39,851 bases of DNA from DATBLZ01 sp036555065. GTDB lineage: Bacteria > Pseudomonadota > Gammaproteobacteria > Steroidobacterales > Rariloculaceae. Where the stretch lies: positions 1-39,851 of the forward strand of contig DATBLZ010000106.1 of assembly GCA_036555065.1 (NCBI GenBank), read 5' to 3'. The notes below the pieces were generated by a model. The model searched no databases. It was not told the origin of the DNA and saw only the letters and a program-made list of their open reading frames with translations. This document shows, one piece after another, positions 23,817-31,274 of this stretch; the stretch's first letter is position 1; each line of letters begins with the position of its first letter. The position numbers and the translations under genes are program-made.

Positions 23817-25394
23817 CTAGCTCCCGGTGCGCTCGGCGAGGTATGCGCTCAAGGCGCCGACGGCAACGCGCGTTTGCGCACAGCTGTCGCGCTCGCGCAC
23901 GGTGACGCTGTCCGTCGCGGCCGTCTCGCCGTCGACGGTGATGCAGAACGGCGTACCGGCTTCGTCCTGACGGCGATAGCGGCGGCCGATCGCGCCTTTC
24001 TCGTCGTACGCGATCCGGAAGCGGCGGCGCAGCGCCGCGCAAATCGCCTGGGCTCTTTCCGGCATGCCATCCTTCTTGACGAGCGGGAAAACCGCGACCT
24101 TGATCGGCGCGAGCCGCGCGTGGAGCCTGAGCACGGTGCGGGGCTCGCCGCCGATCTCGTCCTCGGCATAGGCGTCGCAGAGAAAAGCGAGCGTCGCGCG
24201 GTCGGCGCCGGCCGAGGGCTCGATCACGTGCGGCAGGAATCGCTTGCTCTCTTCGGTCGTGGCTTGATCGTCGAAATACCGCAGATCCTTGCCGCTCATC
24301 TGCATGTGCTGGCGCAGGTCGAAGTCGGTCCGATTGGCGATGCCCTCGAGCTCGCTCTGGCCGAAGGGGAACGCGTATTCGACGTCGGCGCACGCGGCTG
24401 CATAATGCGCGAGCTCGCTCGGCTCGTGCTCGCGCAAGCGCAGGTTTTCGGCGCGGATCCCGAGCTCGGAGTACCAGCGGAAGCGGCGGTCGCGCCAATA
24501 CTTGTACCACTCGGCGCCTTCGCTCGGGCTGCAGAAGAACTCGATCTCCATCTGCTCGAACTCGCGCGAGCGGAACGTGAAGTTCCGCGGGTTGATCTCG
24601 TTGCGAAACGCTTTGCCGACCTGGCCGATCCCGAACGGAACCTTGACGCGCGCCGTATCGAGCACGTTCTTGAAATTGACGAAAATCCCCTGTGCGGTCT
24701 CGGGACGCAGGTAGGCGATGCTCGTGCTGTCCTCGAGAGCGCCGACGTGCGTTTTGAACATGAGGTTGAATGCACGCGGCGCGGTCAGCGTGCCGGGCTC
24801 GGTGGCTCCGGGAGCCAGCACCTTCTGCCGTGTCGCGTCGTCTTGCAGAGCTCCGGGCACGACCTCTATCGATACGGGACGCCCGTGCCCGCGCGTGCGC
24901 TCAATGGAGGCGATCCGTTTCTTGTGGACACCGATGAGCTCCACGGGCGGCGTCTTGCCGGCTTCGCCGGGAGCGGCGAAGAGAATGTCGTCGACGAGCT
25001 CGCGTCCAACGGCGCGTGCGTCGGCGTCGCCTGCGAAGACGAGCTTGAAAACCACGAGCTGGTCGGCGCGATAACGGACCTTCGTCTCGCGGCAGTCGAC
25101 CATGGGATCGTTGAACCCGCCGACGTGCCCGCTCGCTTCCCATACCCGCGGGTTCATGAGCAGCGCCGAATCGAGGCCGACCATGTCGAACGGCGCCGGC
25201 GCGCCGGGCGGGGCCGTGAGCTCGTCGTGGCCGGCGATCATGTCCTGCCACCAGGCTTCTTTGACGTTGCGCTTGAGCTCGACGCCCAGCGGCCCGTAGT
25301 CCCAAGCGCCGTTGAGTCCGCCGTAGATCTCGCTCGAGGGGAATACGAAACCGCGGCGCTTGCACAGTGAGACGATCTTCTCCATCGACGCCAT
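23817..25394 (-). CDS. glyQS: Glycyl-tRNA synthetase, homodimeric (alpha2) type
   Basis: This class II synthetase attaches glycine to tRNA-Gly. The 525-aa single chain matches the alpha2 enzyme of Bacillus, archaea and eukaryotes: KIVSLCKRRGFVFPSSEIYGGL and WDYGPLGVELKRNV at the N-terminus, then ASGHVGGFNDPMVDC. Motif 2 is FRNEINPRNFTFRSREFEQME and motif 3 PHVIEPSAGADRATLAFL. A C-terminal anticodon-binding domain follows. It is unrelated in chain layout to the alpha2beta2 GlyQ/GlyS used by most gammaproteobacteria, yet sits exactly at the glyQ-glyS-gmhB locus. ATG at 25394 is preceded by GGAG at a suitable distance; upstream in-frame codons were rejected. Confidence 0.95.
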   Translation of the reverse strand: MASMEKIVSLCKRRGFVFPSSEIYGGLNGAWDYGPLGVELKRNVKEAWWQDMIAGHDELTAPPGAPAPFDMVGLDSALLMNPRVWEASGHVGGFNDPMVDCRETKVRYRADQLVVFKLVFAGDADARAVGRELVDDILFAAPGEAGKTPPVELIGVHKKRIASIERTRGHGRPVSIEVVPGALQDDATRQKVLAPGATEPGTLTAPRAFNLMFKTHVGALEDSTSIAYLRPETAQGIFVNFKNVLDTARVKVPFGIGQVGKAFRNEINPRNFTFRSREFEQMEIEFFCSPSEGAEWYKYWRDRRFRWYSELGIRAENLRLREHEPSELAHYAAACADVEYAFPFGQSELEGIANRTDFDLRQHMQMSGKDLRYFDDQATTEESKRFLPHVIEPSAGADRATLAFLCDAYAEDEIGGEPRTVLRLHARLAPIKVAVFPLVKKDGMPERAQAICAALRRRFRIAYDEKGAIGRRYRRQDEAGTPFCITVDGETAATDSVTVRERDSCAQTRVAVGALSAYLAERTGS

Positions 25395-25524
25395 TTCGCT
25401 CTCCAAGACGCCCCGCGGGGCGCGCAAGTATAGCCATGCAGCGCGTCGGCGGGCGAAACCCCGCGCGGCCATGCCGACCCGCTTCCCATCGCGCACCGAC
25501 CTAGTGCATCATGGCCGCGGCGGT

Positions 25525-25552
25525 GCCCCCTATTAGGGCGTGGATTCCGTGC
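25525..25552. promoter_or_regulatory. Weak candidate NtrC enhancer sites upstream of glnA
   Basis: Two overlapping 15-base elements have the NtrC spacing (4-7-4): GCCCCCTATTAGGGC (25525-25539) and GCGTGGATTCCGTGC (25538-25552). The NtrC consensus half-site is GCAC/GTGC, so only one half-site is exact. The location, about 75-105 bases upstream of the predicted transcription start, is right for an enhancer. The call is tentative. Confidence 0.3.
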
Positions 25553-25602
25553 CTTAAGGCCGACAATCCAATAAGACAAGAGCCTACGGGCAGCCGCTCA
25601 CC

Positions 25603-25618
25603 TGGCACAGATAGTGCA
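25603..25618 (+). promoter_or_regulatory. Sigma-54 promoter of glnA
   Basis: TGGCACAGATAGTGCA keeps the invariant GG (25604-25605) and GC (25616-25617) ten bases apart, with TGGCAC exact and GTGCA for TTGCA. It closely resembles E. coli glnAp2 (TTGGCACAGAT...). Transcription should start near 25629, giving a leader of about 68 bases. Activation by NtrC, encoded at 28893, is expected. No other gene lies in 25395-25696. Confidence 0.85.
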
Positions 25619-25642
25619 CTGGAAGGGCTCAGAAGCGGGAGC

Positions 25643-25666
25643 CACGGTGCCCGAAAGGGTGCCGTG
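25643..25666 (+). other. Hairpin with GAAA tetraloop in the glnA leader
   Basis: The predicted RNA pairs CACGG with CCGTG and CCC with GGG around a GAAA loop, leaving a TG/TG internal loop. It lies inside the leader between the sigma-54 promoter and the ribosome-binding site GGAGG (25686-25690). It matches no riboswitch family that I recognise. Confidence 0.45.
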
Positions 25667-25696
25667 TGCCATTAGAAAACATATTGGAGGAACACC

Positions 25697-27106
25697 ATGT
25701 CGCCGGCCGAAGTTTTGAAGTTGATAAAAGAGAAGGGCGTCAAGTTCGTCGATTTGCGGCTGACGGACACACGCGGGAAAGAGCAGCACGTGACCGTGCC
25801 GGCAAAAGTGGTCGACGAAGGCTTCTTCGAAGACGGCAAGATGTTCGACGGCTCCTCGATCGCCGGATGGAAGGGCATCCAAGAGTCCGACATGATTCTC
25901 ATGCCCGACACGGCAACCGCGGTCATGGACCCGTTCAGCGAGGAGCCGACGCTCGATATTTGGTGCGACGTCATCGAACCCTCGACGATGCAAGGCTACG
26001 AGCGCGACCCGCGCTCGCTCGCGAAGCGCGCCGAGGCCTACTTGAAGTCCACTGGTGTCGCCGACACGGCCTACTTCGGCCCCGAGAACGAGTTCTTCGT
26101 GTTCGACGACGTGCGTTACACCGTCGGCATGAACCACAGCTTCTATAAGATCGAGTCGGCCGAAGCCGCATGGCAATCGGGCAAGGAGATGCCCGAAGGC
26201 AACATCGGCCACCGGCCCGGGATCAAAGGGGGCTACTTCCCGGTACCGCCCGTCGATTCGCTGCACGATATCCGCCAGGCGATGTGCTTGGCGCTCGAGG
26301 AAATGGGGCTGACATGCGAGGTCCACCACCACGAGGTCGCGACGGCCGGCCAGAACGAGATCGGTGTCAAGTTCAACACGCTCGTGCGCAAGGCGGATGA
26401 GGTGCAGATCCTCAAGTACGTCGTGCTCAACGTCGCCAACAGCTACGGCAAGACAGCGACGTTCATGCCGAAACCGCTCGTCGGGGACAACGGCAGCGGT
26501 ATGCACGTGCACCAATCGCTCGCGAAAGGCGGCAAGAACCTGTTCATGGGCGACAGCTACGGCGGGCTTTCGGAGCTCGCGCTCTACTATATCGGCGGCA
26601 TCATCAAGCACGCGCACGCGATCAACGCGTTCACGAACGCATCGACGAACAGCTACAAGCGCCTCGTCAAAGGCTTCGAGGCGCCGACGCTGCTCGCCTA
26701 CTCGGCACGCAACCGTTCCGCGTCGATACGCGTTCCGTACGTGCAGAACCCGAAAGCTCGGCGTATCGAGGTACGTTTTCCGGACAGCACCGGGAATCCC
26801 TACCTTGGATTCGCGGCAATGCTGATGGCGGGCCTCGATGGGATCCAGAAGAAAACCCTGCCGGGCGCGCCCGTGGACAAGGACCTCTACGATCTGCCGC
26901 CCGAGGAGGAGAAGAAGATCCCGACGGTGTGCTACTCGCTGAACCAGGCCCTCGAGGCGCTCGACGCCGACCGCGGGTTCCTCAAGGCGGGTGGGGTATT
27001 CAGCGACAGCTTGATCGATGGGTACATCGGCCTCAAAGAGGGCGAGATCACGCGCCTCAGCATGTCGACTCATCCCGTCGAGCTCGAGATGTATTACAGC
27101 CTGTAG
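25697..27106 (+). CDS. glnA: Glutamine synthetase type I (GSI-beta)
   Basis: This dodecameric enzyme makes glutamine from glutamate, ammonia and ATP. The 469-aa protein (E. coli 469) starts MSPAEVLKLIKEKGVKFVDLRLTDTRGKEQH. Visible blocks are MFDGSSIAGWKGI, GPENEFFVFD, the ATP-site FMPKPLVGDNGSGMHVHQSL, and NRSASIRVP. KDLYDLPPEE keeps the tyrosine that is adenylylated by GlnE, so activity is likely regulated that way. It is preceded by GGAGG and a sigma-54 promoter, and followed by ntrB/ntrC after one intervening gene, the usual nitrogen-control arrangement. Confidence 0.98.
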   Translation: MSPAEVLKLIKEKGVKFVDLRLTDTRGKEQHVTVPAKVVDEGFFEDGKMFDGSSIAGWKGIQESDMILMPDTATAVMDPFSEEPTLDIWCDVIEPSTMQGYERDPRSLAKRAEAYLKSTGVADTAYFGPENEFFVFDDVRYTVGMNHSFYKIESAEAAWQSGKEMPEGNIGHRPGIKGGYFPVPPVDSLHDIRQAMCLALEEMGLTCEVHHHEVATAGQNEIGVKFNTLVRKADEVQILKYVVLNVANSYGKTATFMPKPLVGDNGSGMHVHQSLAKGGKNLFMGDSYGGLSELALYYIGGIIKHAHAINAFTNASTNSYKRLVKGFEAPTLLAYSARNRSASIRVPYVQNPKARRIEVRFPDSTGNPYLGFAAMLMAGLDGIQKKTLPGAPVDKDLYDLPPEEEKKIPTVCYSLNQALEALDADRGFLKAGGVFSDSLIDGYIGLKEGEITRLSMSTHPVELEMYYSL

Positions 27107-27145
27107 CCACGCGTTCCTGCGGAGCCTTTGGTGGCGGCAAAGTGT

Positions 27146-27168
27146 GGCGGGCTTCGCAGAATCCCGCC
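27146..27168. other. Hairpin after glnA
   Basis: GGCGGG (27146-27151) and CCCGCC (27163-27168) form a 6-base stem with an 11-base loop in the 105-base gap after glnA. There is no following T-run, so it is not a good intrinsic terminator. It may attenuate read-through from glnA into ntrB, or simply stabilise the glnA message end. Confidence 0.35.
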
Positions 27169-27211
27169 CGCTCCGTGGCCTTTGGAGCGCATTGGCGCTA
27201 AGCTTGGGAGC

Positions 27212-27793
27212 ATGGGTAAGTGGCTGATTGTCCTGCCAATGCTATACGCGACCGCGCTCGTGGCCGAGCCCGCTTGGACGTGGGTGGACGCGAACGGGCA
27301 GCGGCACTACTCAGACCGGCCGGTCGAGGGAGCGACGCGAGTCGAGCTCTCGGGCGCGCAGGGATTTGCGACGACGCGCCCGGCGCCGACGCCGCAAGCA
27401 ACGCGCAACACGAGCGCGCCGGCGAACGCGGCCGCGGCGGCACCCGCCTATCGGAGCTTCACGATTTCGAGCCCGGTGAACGAGCAAACGCTTTGGAACA
27501 TCGAGACGGTTCTCAACGTGTCAGTCGGCATCGAGCCGGGGCTCCAACCAGGGCATCGGATCGACGCGTACCTCGACGGGCAGCGCGTAGTGATTGCGGC
27601 ACTATCGCAGCAGTTCACGGTCCCCGAGGTCTATCGCGGGATGCACACGTTGTATGCCGTGATCAGGGATTCGGGTGGGCACGAGGTGCGCCGCTCGCCC
27701 GAGGTCACGTTTATGGTGCAGCAAACGAGCATCCAAAACCCGCAGAACCCCAACCGGCCTCAAGCCCCACCTCCGCGCCCGACCCCGCGGTGA
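27212..27793 (+). CDS. DUF4124-domain exported protein
   Basis: This 193-aa secreted or periplasmic protein has a signal peptide of about 18 residues (MGKWLIVLPMLYATALVA). The segment AWTWVDANGQRHYSDRPVEGA is the typical DUF4124 opening found in many gammaproteobacterial envelope proteins. A Pro/Ala/Thr linker follows (about 55-80), then a beta-rich domain (FTISSPVNEQTLWNIETVLNVSVGI ... HTLYAVIRDSGGHEV) that looks Ig-like, and a Pro-rich C-terminus. Function is unknown. Its stop overlaps the ntrB start (GTGA), so it is translationally coupled to ntrB; genes of this kind are often found between glnA and ntrB in this class. Confidence 0.8.
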   Translation: MGKWLIVLPMLYATALVAEPAWTWVDANGQRHYSDRPVEGATRVELSGAQGFATTRPAPTPQATRNTSAPANAAAAAPAYRSFTISSPVNEQTLWNIETVLNVSVGIEPGLQPGHRIDAYLDGQRVVIAALSQQFTVPEVYRGMHTLYAVIRDSGGHEVRRSPEVTFMVQQTSIQNPQNPNRPQAPPPRPTPR

Positions 27794-28893
27794 CGTCGCG
27801 TCCCGCGCGCGCCGCATTGCCGCCGAAACGGCGGACCTCACCAGACCCGAACGGAATCCTCGAGAGCCTAACGACAGCGATCGTCGTGCTCGACGATGAC
27901 CTCGTCGTCACATTCATCAGCCTCGCAGCGCAGGACTTATTCGGGCTCAGCGCGCGCCAAGCCGTTGGTCAACCCTTGGGAAAGATCATTCGCCCCGCCG
28001 AGGAGCTCGTGACGCTCTGTCGACGCGCGCTCGCGACACGTTTGACGTTCGGGCTTCGTGAGTTCGCGGTCTGGATCGCGGGCCGCGAGGTCAGTCTCGA
28101 TTGCCGCGCCGCGCCGCTCGAGAAGGAAGGTGGGTTGCTGCTCGAGCTCACCGACACCGAGCCCGAGCGCGCGCTGCGCCGCGAGGCCGATCTCGTCGCG
28201 CAGCAAAAAGTTTCCCGACGCATCGTCCGACAGCTCGCGCATGAGGTGAAAAACCCGCTCGGCGGGCTGCGTGGCGCAGCGCAGCTGCTCGAACGACAAC
28301 TCGCGAGTGCGGACCTCAAAGCGTATACGCGCGTGATCATCGACGAGGCCGACCGGCTCGCCGCGCTCGTCGACAGCGTGCTCGGCACGCGCGGCGCGCG
28401 TGTGCCCGAGGAGCTCAACCTCCACCGCGTGACCGAGCACGTTGCAAGCCTCATCGAAGCGGAAAAGCCTGCGGGTGTGGCGCTCGCGCGCGACTACGAT
28501 CCGAGCCTGCCGCCCGTGCTCGCCGACCGTAACCAGCTCATCCAGGCTTTGCTCAATATCGCCCGCAACGCGATGCAAGCCGTCGGCGAGCGCGGCCATC
28601 TCGTATTTCGAACGCGCGTGTTGTCGAATTTCGTCATCGGCGGCGTCCGCCATCGCCTCGTCGTTTCCGCGGAGATCGAGGACGACGGCCCCGGCATTGC
28701 CGACGAGCTCAAGGAGACGATCTTCTATCCGCTCGTGACCGGCAAGCCCACGGGCACGGGCTTAGGCCTCACGATAGCGCAGGACCTCACGGCCGCGAAC
28801 GGCGGCCTCATCGAGTTCACGAGCCGTCCCGGCTGCACGGTCTTCCGCATTCGGATTCCGGCCGCGCAGACCGCCGGCGGGAGCGCGCGCTGA
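27790..28893 (+). CDS. ntrB: Nitrogen regulation sensor histidine kinase NtrB (GlnL)
   Basis: This cytosolic kinase/phosphatase controls NtrC under direction of PII protein. From GTG at 27790 it has 367 aa (E. coli NtrB 349). A PAS domain (NGILESLTTAIVVLDDDLVVTFISLAAQDLFGLS) is at about 21-130. The phosphoacceptor His151 lies in RQLAHEVKNPLGGLRGAAQLLERQL. The ATPase part has the N box NQLIQALLNIARNAMQA, G1 EDDGPGIADEL and G2 GTGLGLTIAQDL. No transmembrane segment is present. It overlaps both neighbours: the DUF4124 gene by 4 bases and ntrC by 1 base (TGATG). Confidence 0.96.
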   Translation: MTSRPARAALPPKRRTSPDPNGILESLTTAIVVLDDDLVVTFISLAAQDLFGLSARQAVGQPLGKIIRPAEELVTLCRRALATRLTFGLREFAVWIAGREVSLDCRAAPLEKEGGLLLELTDTEPERALRREADLVAQQKVSRRIVRQLAHEVKNPLGGLRGAAQLLERQLASADLKAYTRVIIDEADRLAALVDSVLGTRGARVPEELNLHRVTEHVASLIEAEKPAGVALARDYDPSLPPVLADRNQLIQALLNIARNAMQAVGERGHLVFRTRVLSNFVIGGVRHRLVVSAEIEDDGPGIADELKETIFYPLVTGKPTGTGLGLTIAQDLTAANGGLIEFTSRPGCTVFRIRIPAAQTAGGSAR

Positions 28894-30299
28894 TGGCCGC
28901 GGCGCCGCTGAACGTCTGGGTCGTCGACGATGACGAGTCCGTGCGCTGGGTTCTCGAGCAGGCGCTCAAGCAAGCGAAGATGAATCCGCGGAGCTTTCCT
29001 TCGGGCCGGCAGTTCTTTGCGGCGCTCGAGTCGGCAAAGCCCGACGTTCTCGTGACCGACATTCGCATGGCCGACATGAGCGGGCTCGAGCTCGTCGAGC
29101 GGTTGTCGGCGACCAACCCCGACATTCCGACGATCGTCATCACGGCGCATTCGGACCTCGACAGCGCCGTGGCCGCTTACAAGAGCGGCGCGTTCGAATA
29201 CCTACCGAAGCCGTTCGACGTCGATGCGGCGCTCGCGCTCGTCGCGCGCGCTGCGCGCGAGCGTGGACGCGGCGGGGAAGCAGAGGCAAAGGCGCCGCGT
29301 CCGCCCGCGATCATCGGTCAGGCGCCGGCGATGCAGGAGGTGTTTCGCGCAATCGGGCGGCTCGCGCGCGCGAGCATGACCGTGCTCATCACCGGCGAGT
29401 CGGGGACCGGCAAGGAGCTCGTTGCGCGTGCGCTGCACGATAATTCGCCGCGCTCGCAGGCACCCTTCGTCGCGCTCAACACGTCGGCGATAGCCGCGGA
29501 GCTCCTCGAATCGGAGCTCTTTGGCCACGAACGCGGCGCATTCACGGGCGCGACCGAGCGGCGCGTGGGACGATTCGAGCAGGCCGACGGCGGGACACTT
29601 TTTCTCGACGAGATCGGCGACATGTCCGCGGCGCTGCAAACTCGGTTGCTGCGCGTGCTCGCCGAGAGCGAATTTTTTCGCGTGGGTGGTCAAGTGCCGA
29701 TCAAGGTCGACGTGCGCGTGATTGCAGCCACGCATCAGAATCTCGCGGCGGCCGTCGAAGCCGGTCGATTTCGCGAGGATCTGTACCATCGTCTCAACGT
29801 CATGCGCATCGAGATTCCGCCGCTTCGGCGCCGCAAGGAAGACATCCCCGCGCTCGCGCGCGCGTGTCTCGAGCGTGCCGCCGCCGAGCTCGGTGTCGCC
29901 GCCAAGACGCTCCATGCAAATGCCATCGAGCAACTCGTCAAGTACGACTGGCCCGGCAACGTCCGCGAGCTCATGAACCTGTGCCGCCGGCTCACGGTCA
30001 CGGCTGCGGGTCGGGAGGTCGTCGCGCAGGATCTGCCGGGCGAGTTCGCCGGTGCTGCGCGCGAGCGCGGCGACGACTGGACCTCGCGGCTCGGTCAATG
30101 GGCCGAAGAGCAGCTCGCGCGGAGCGGCGAGCATTCATTGCTCGAAACGGCGTTGCCGGAGCTCGAGCGCACATTGATTCTCGCCGCGCTCAAGAAGGCG
30201 CACGGCAAGCGTCTCGAGGCCGCGAAGCTGCTCGGCTGGGGACGCAACACCTTGACGCGCAAGATCAAGGAGCTCGGGCTCGACAAAGCGACCCGCTAG
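28893..30299 (+). CDS. ntrC: Nitrogen regulation response regulator NtrC (GlnG)
   Basis: This is a sigma-54 activator that turns on glnA and other nitrogen genes when phosphorylated. The 468-aa product has a receiver domain with phosphorylation site Asp56 (LVTDIRMADMSG) and conserved Lys in YLPKPFD. The AAA+ domain contains GESGTGKE (168-175), the sigma-54 contact loop GAFTGA (215-220) and DGGTLFLDEIGDM. The Fis-type DNA-binding domain ends with AKLLGWGRNTLTRKIKELGL. Start ATG overlaps the ntrB stop. A direct target is likely the sigma-54 promoter at 25603. Confidence 0.97.
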   Translation: MAAAPLNVWVVDDDESVRWVLEQALKQAKMNPRSFPSGRQFFAALESAKPDVLVTDIRMADMSGLELVERLSATNPDIPTIVITAHSDLDSAVAAYKSGAFEYLPKPFDVDAALALVARAARERGRGGEAEAKAPRPPAIIGQAPAMQEVFRAIGRLARASMTVLITGESGTGKELVARALHDNSPRSQAPFVALNTSAIAAELLESELFGHERGAFTGATERRVGRFEQADGGTLFLDEIGDMSAALQTRLLRVLAESEFFRVGGQVPIKVDVRVIAATHQNLAAAVEAGRFREDLYHRLNVMRIEIPPLRRRKEDIPALARACLERAAAELGVAAKTLHANAIEQLVKYDWPGNVRELMNLCRRLTVTAAGREVVAQDLPGEFAGAARERGDDWTSRLGQWAEEQLARSGEHSLLETALPELERTLILAALKKAHGKRLEAAKLLGWGRNTLTRKIKELGLDKATR

Positions 30300-30305
30300 A
30301 GTTTC

Positions 30306-30328
30306 GTGGGTGCGGCCTCAGCCGCGGC
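30306..30328 (+). repeat. Weak REP-like palindrome between ntrC and the convergent oxidoreductase
   Basis: GTGGGTGCGGC-CTCA-GCCGCGGC resembles the 835-857 repeat with two changes. It lies across the end of the convergent gene at 30318 and just after the ntrC stop. The similarity is weaker than for the other copies. Confidence 0.4.
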
Positions 30329-31274
30329 GCTTCGCCGCACGCCGCCGATCGATATCCGCAGTGATGAGCTCCGCGAGCTCGAGCGCGGCTTCGGCATCGC
30401 GGCCCGAGACGAGACACGGAGTGTCGTTCCGAATCGCCGCCACGAACGCCTCGGCCTCGGCGAGCAACGCGTCGCCTTTCTCGAGGCTCCACGTCTCCTC
30501 TTCGAGCGGCGGCTCGCCGGTCTTGTCGGCCGAACGACTCGTCACGCGCTGCACGACGCCGGCGCCGAAATCGATCGACAAATAGCGGCTGTCTTGCCAA
30601 ACGCGGAATTTGCGCTGCGCTTTCGTCGACGCCCGCGACGCCGTGACGTTCGCGATCGCGCCGCTCGCGAACTCGATGCGCGCATTCGCGACGTCGACGC
30701 TGTCGGTGAGCACGGCGATGCCGACGGCCGAGACGCTCACGGGCTTCGACTCGACGAGCGCCAGGATCACGTCGAGGTCGTGGATCATTAGGTCGAGCAC
30801 GACGTCGACGTCGGTGCCGCGGTCCTTGAACGGCGCAAGGCGGTGACATTCGATGAAGCGAATGCCGTCCAACCCTGCGCGCGCCGATAAGAACGCCGGA
30901 TTGAAGCGCTCGATGTGCCCGACTTGAAGCTTCAAGCTCTTCTTCTCGGCGAGCTCCGTGAGCGCCGCGGCCTCGCGGCTCGTTTGGGCGATCGGCTTCT
31001 CGACGAACACGTGCACGCCGTGCTCGAGGAAGTAGCGCGCGAGCTCGAAATGTGCGGCCGTGCTCGCCGCGATGACCACGGCATCGACTTGGCCGACAAG
31101 ATCTCGGTGGTCGGCGAAATAGCGCGTCTTGGTCTGCGCGGCGACGCGCTCGCCCGCGGCCGCGGCGACGTCGCAGACGCCGACGAGACGCGCGCCCGCG
31201 AGGCTTGCGTACTTCTCTGCGTGAAACCGACCGAGGTAACCGGTGCCGACGACCGCGACGCGGATGTCGCTCAC
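30318..31274 (-). CDS. Gfo/Idh/MocA-family oxidoreductase, candidate UDP-GlcNAc 3-dehydrogenase (GnnA-like)
   Basis: This is an NAD(P)-dependent dehydrogenase of 318 aa. The Rossmann motif GTGYLG is at 10-15 and the family signature EKP at 92-94, followed by the substrate-domain stretch GHIERFNPAFL and LDLMIHDLDVILAL. The GTG start at 31274 overlaps the lpxA stop (GTGA), showing tight coupling with lipid A synthesis. In Acidithiobacillus ferrooxidans, GnnA with the aminotransferase GnnB converts UDP-GlcNAc to its 3-amino form, and the genes lie beside lpxA. No gnnB is in this window. The specific function is inferred from this neighbourhood. Confidence 0.75.
   Translation of the reverse strand: MSDIRVAVVGTGYLGRFHAEKYASLAGARLVGVCDVAAAAGERVAAQTKTRYFADHRDLVGQVDAVVIAASTAAHFELARYFLEHGVHVFVEKPIAQTSREAAALTELAEKKSLKLQVGHIERFNPAFLSARAGLDGIRFIECHRLAPFKDRGTDVDVVLDLMIHDLDVILALVESKPVSVSAVGIAVLTDSVDVANARIEFASGAIANVTASRASTKAQRKFRVWQDSRYLSIDFGAGVVQRVTSRSADKTGEPPLEEETWSLEKGDALLAEAEAFVAAIRNDTPCLVSGRDAEAALELAELITADIDRRRAAKRRG

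Noticed and set aside
23022..25370. 782-codon open frame on the plus strand
   Set aside because: It is antisense to plsC, gmhB and the glycyl-tRNA synthetase, all recognised in full. High GC content removes stops from the opposite strand; the translation is Arg/Ala/Glu-rich and resembles no family.
25501..25524. NtrC site made from TGCATC and GGTGCC
   Set aside because: The half-sites are 11 bases apart and not 7, so the geometry does not fit the NtrC dyad.
27146..27168. Intrinsic terminator after glnA
   Set aside because: The stem is GC-rich but short with a long loop, and no T-run follows. It is kept only as a hairpin.
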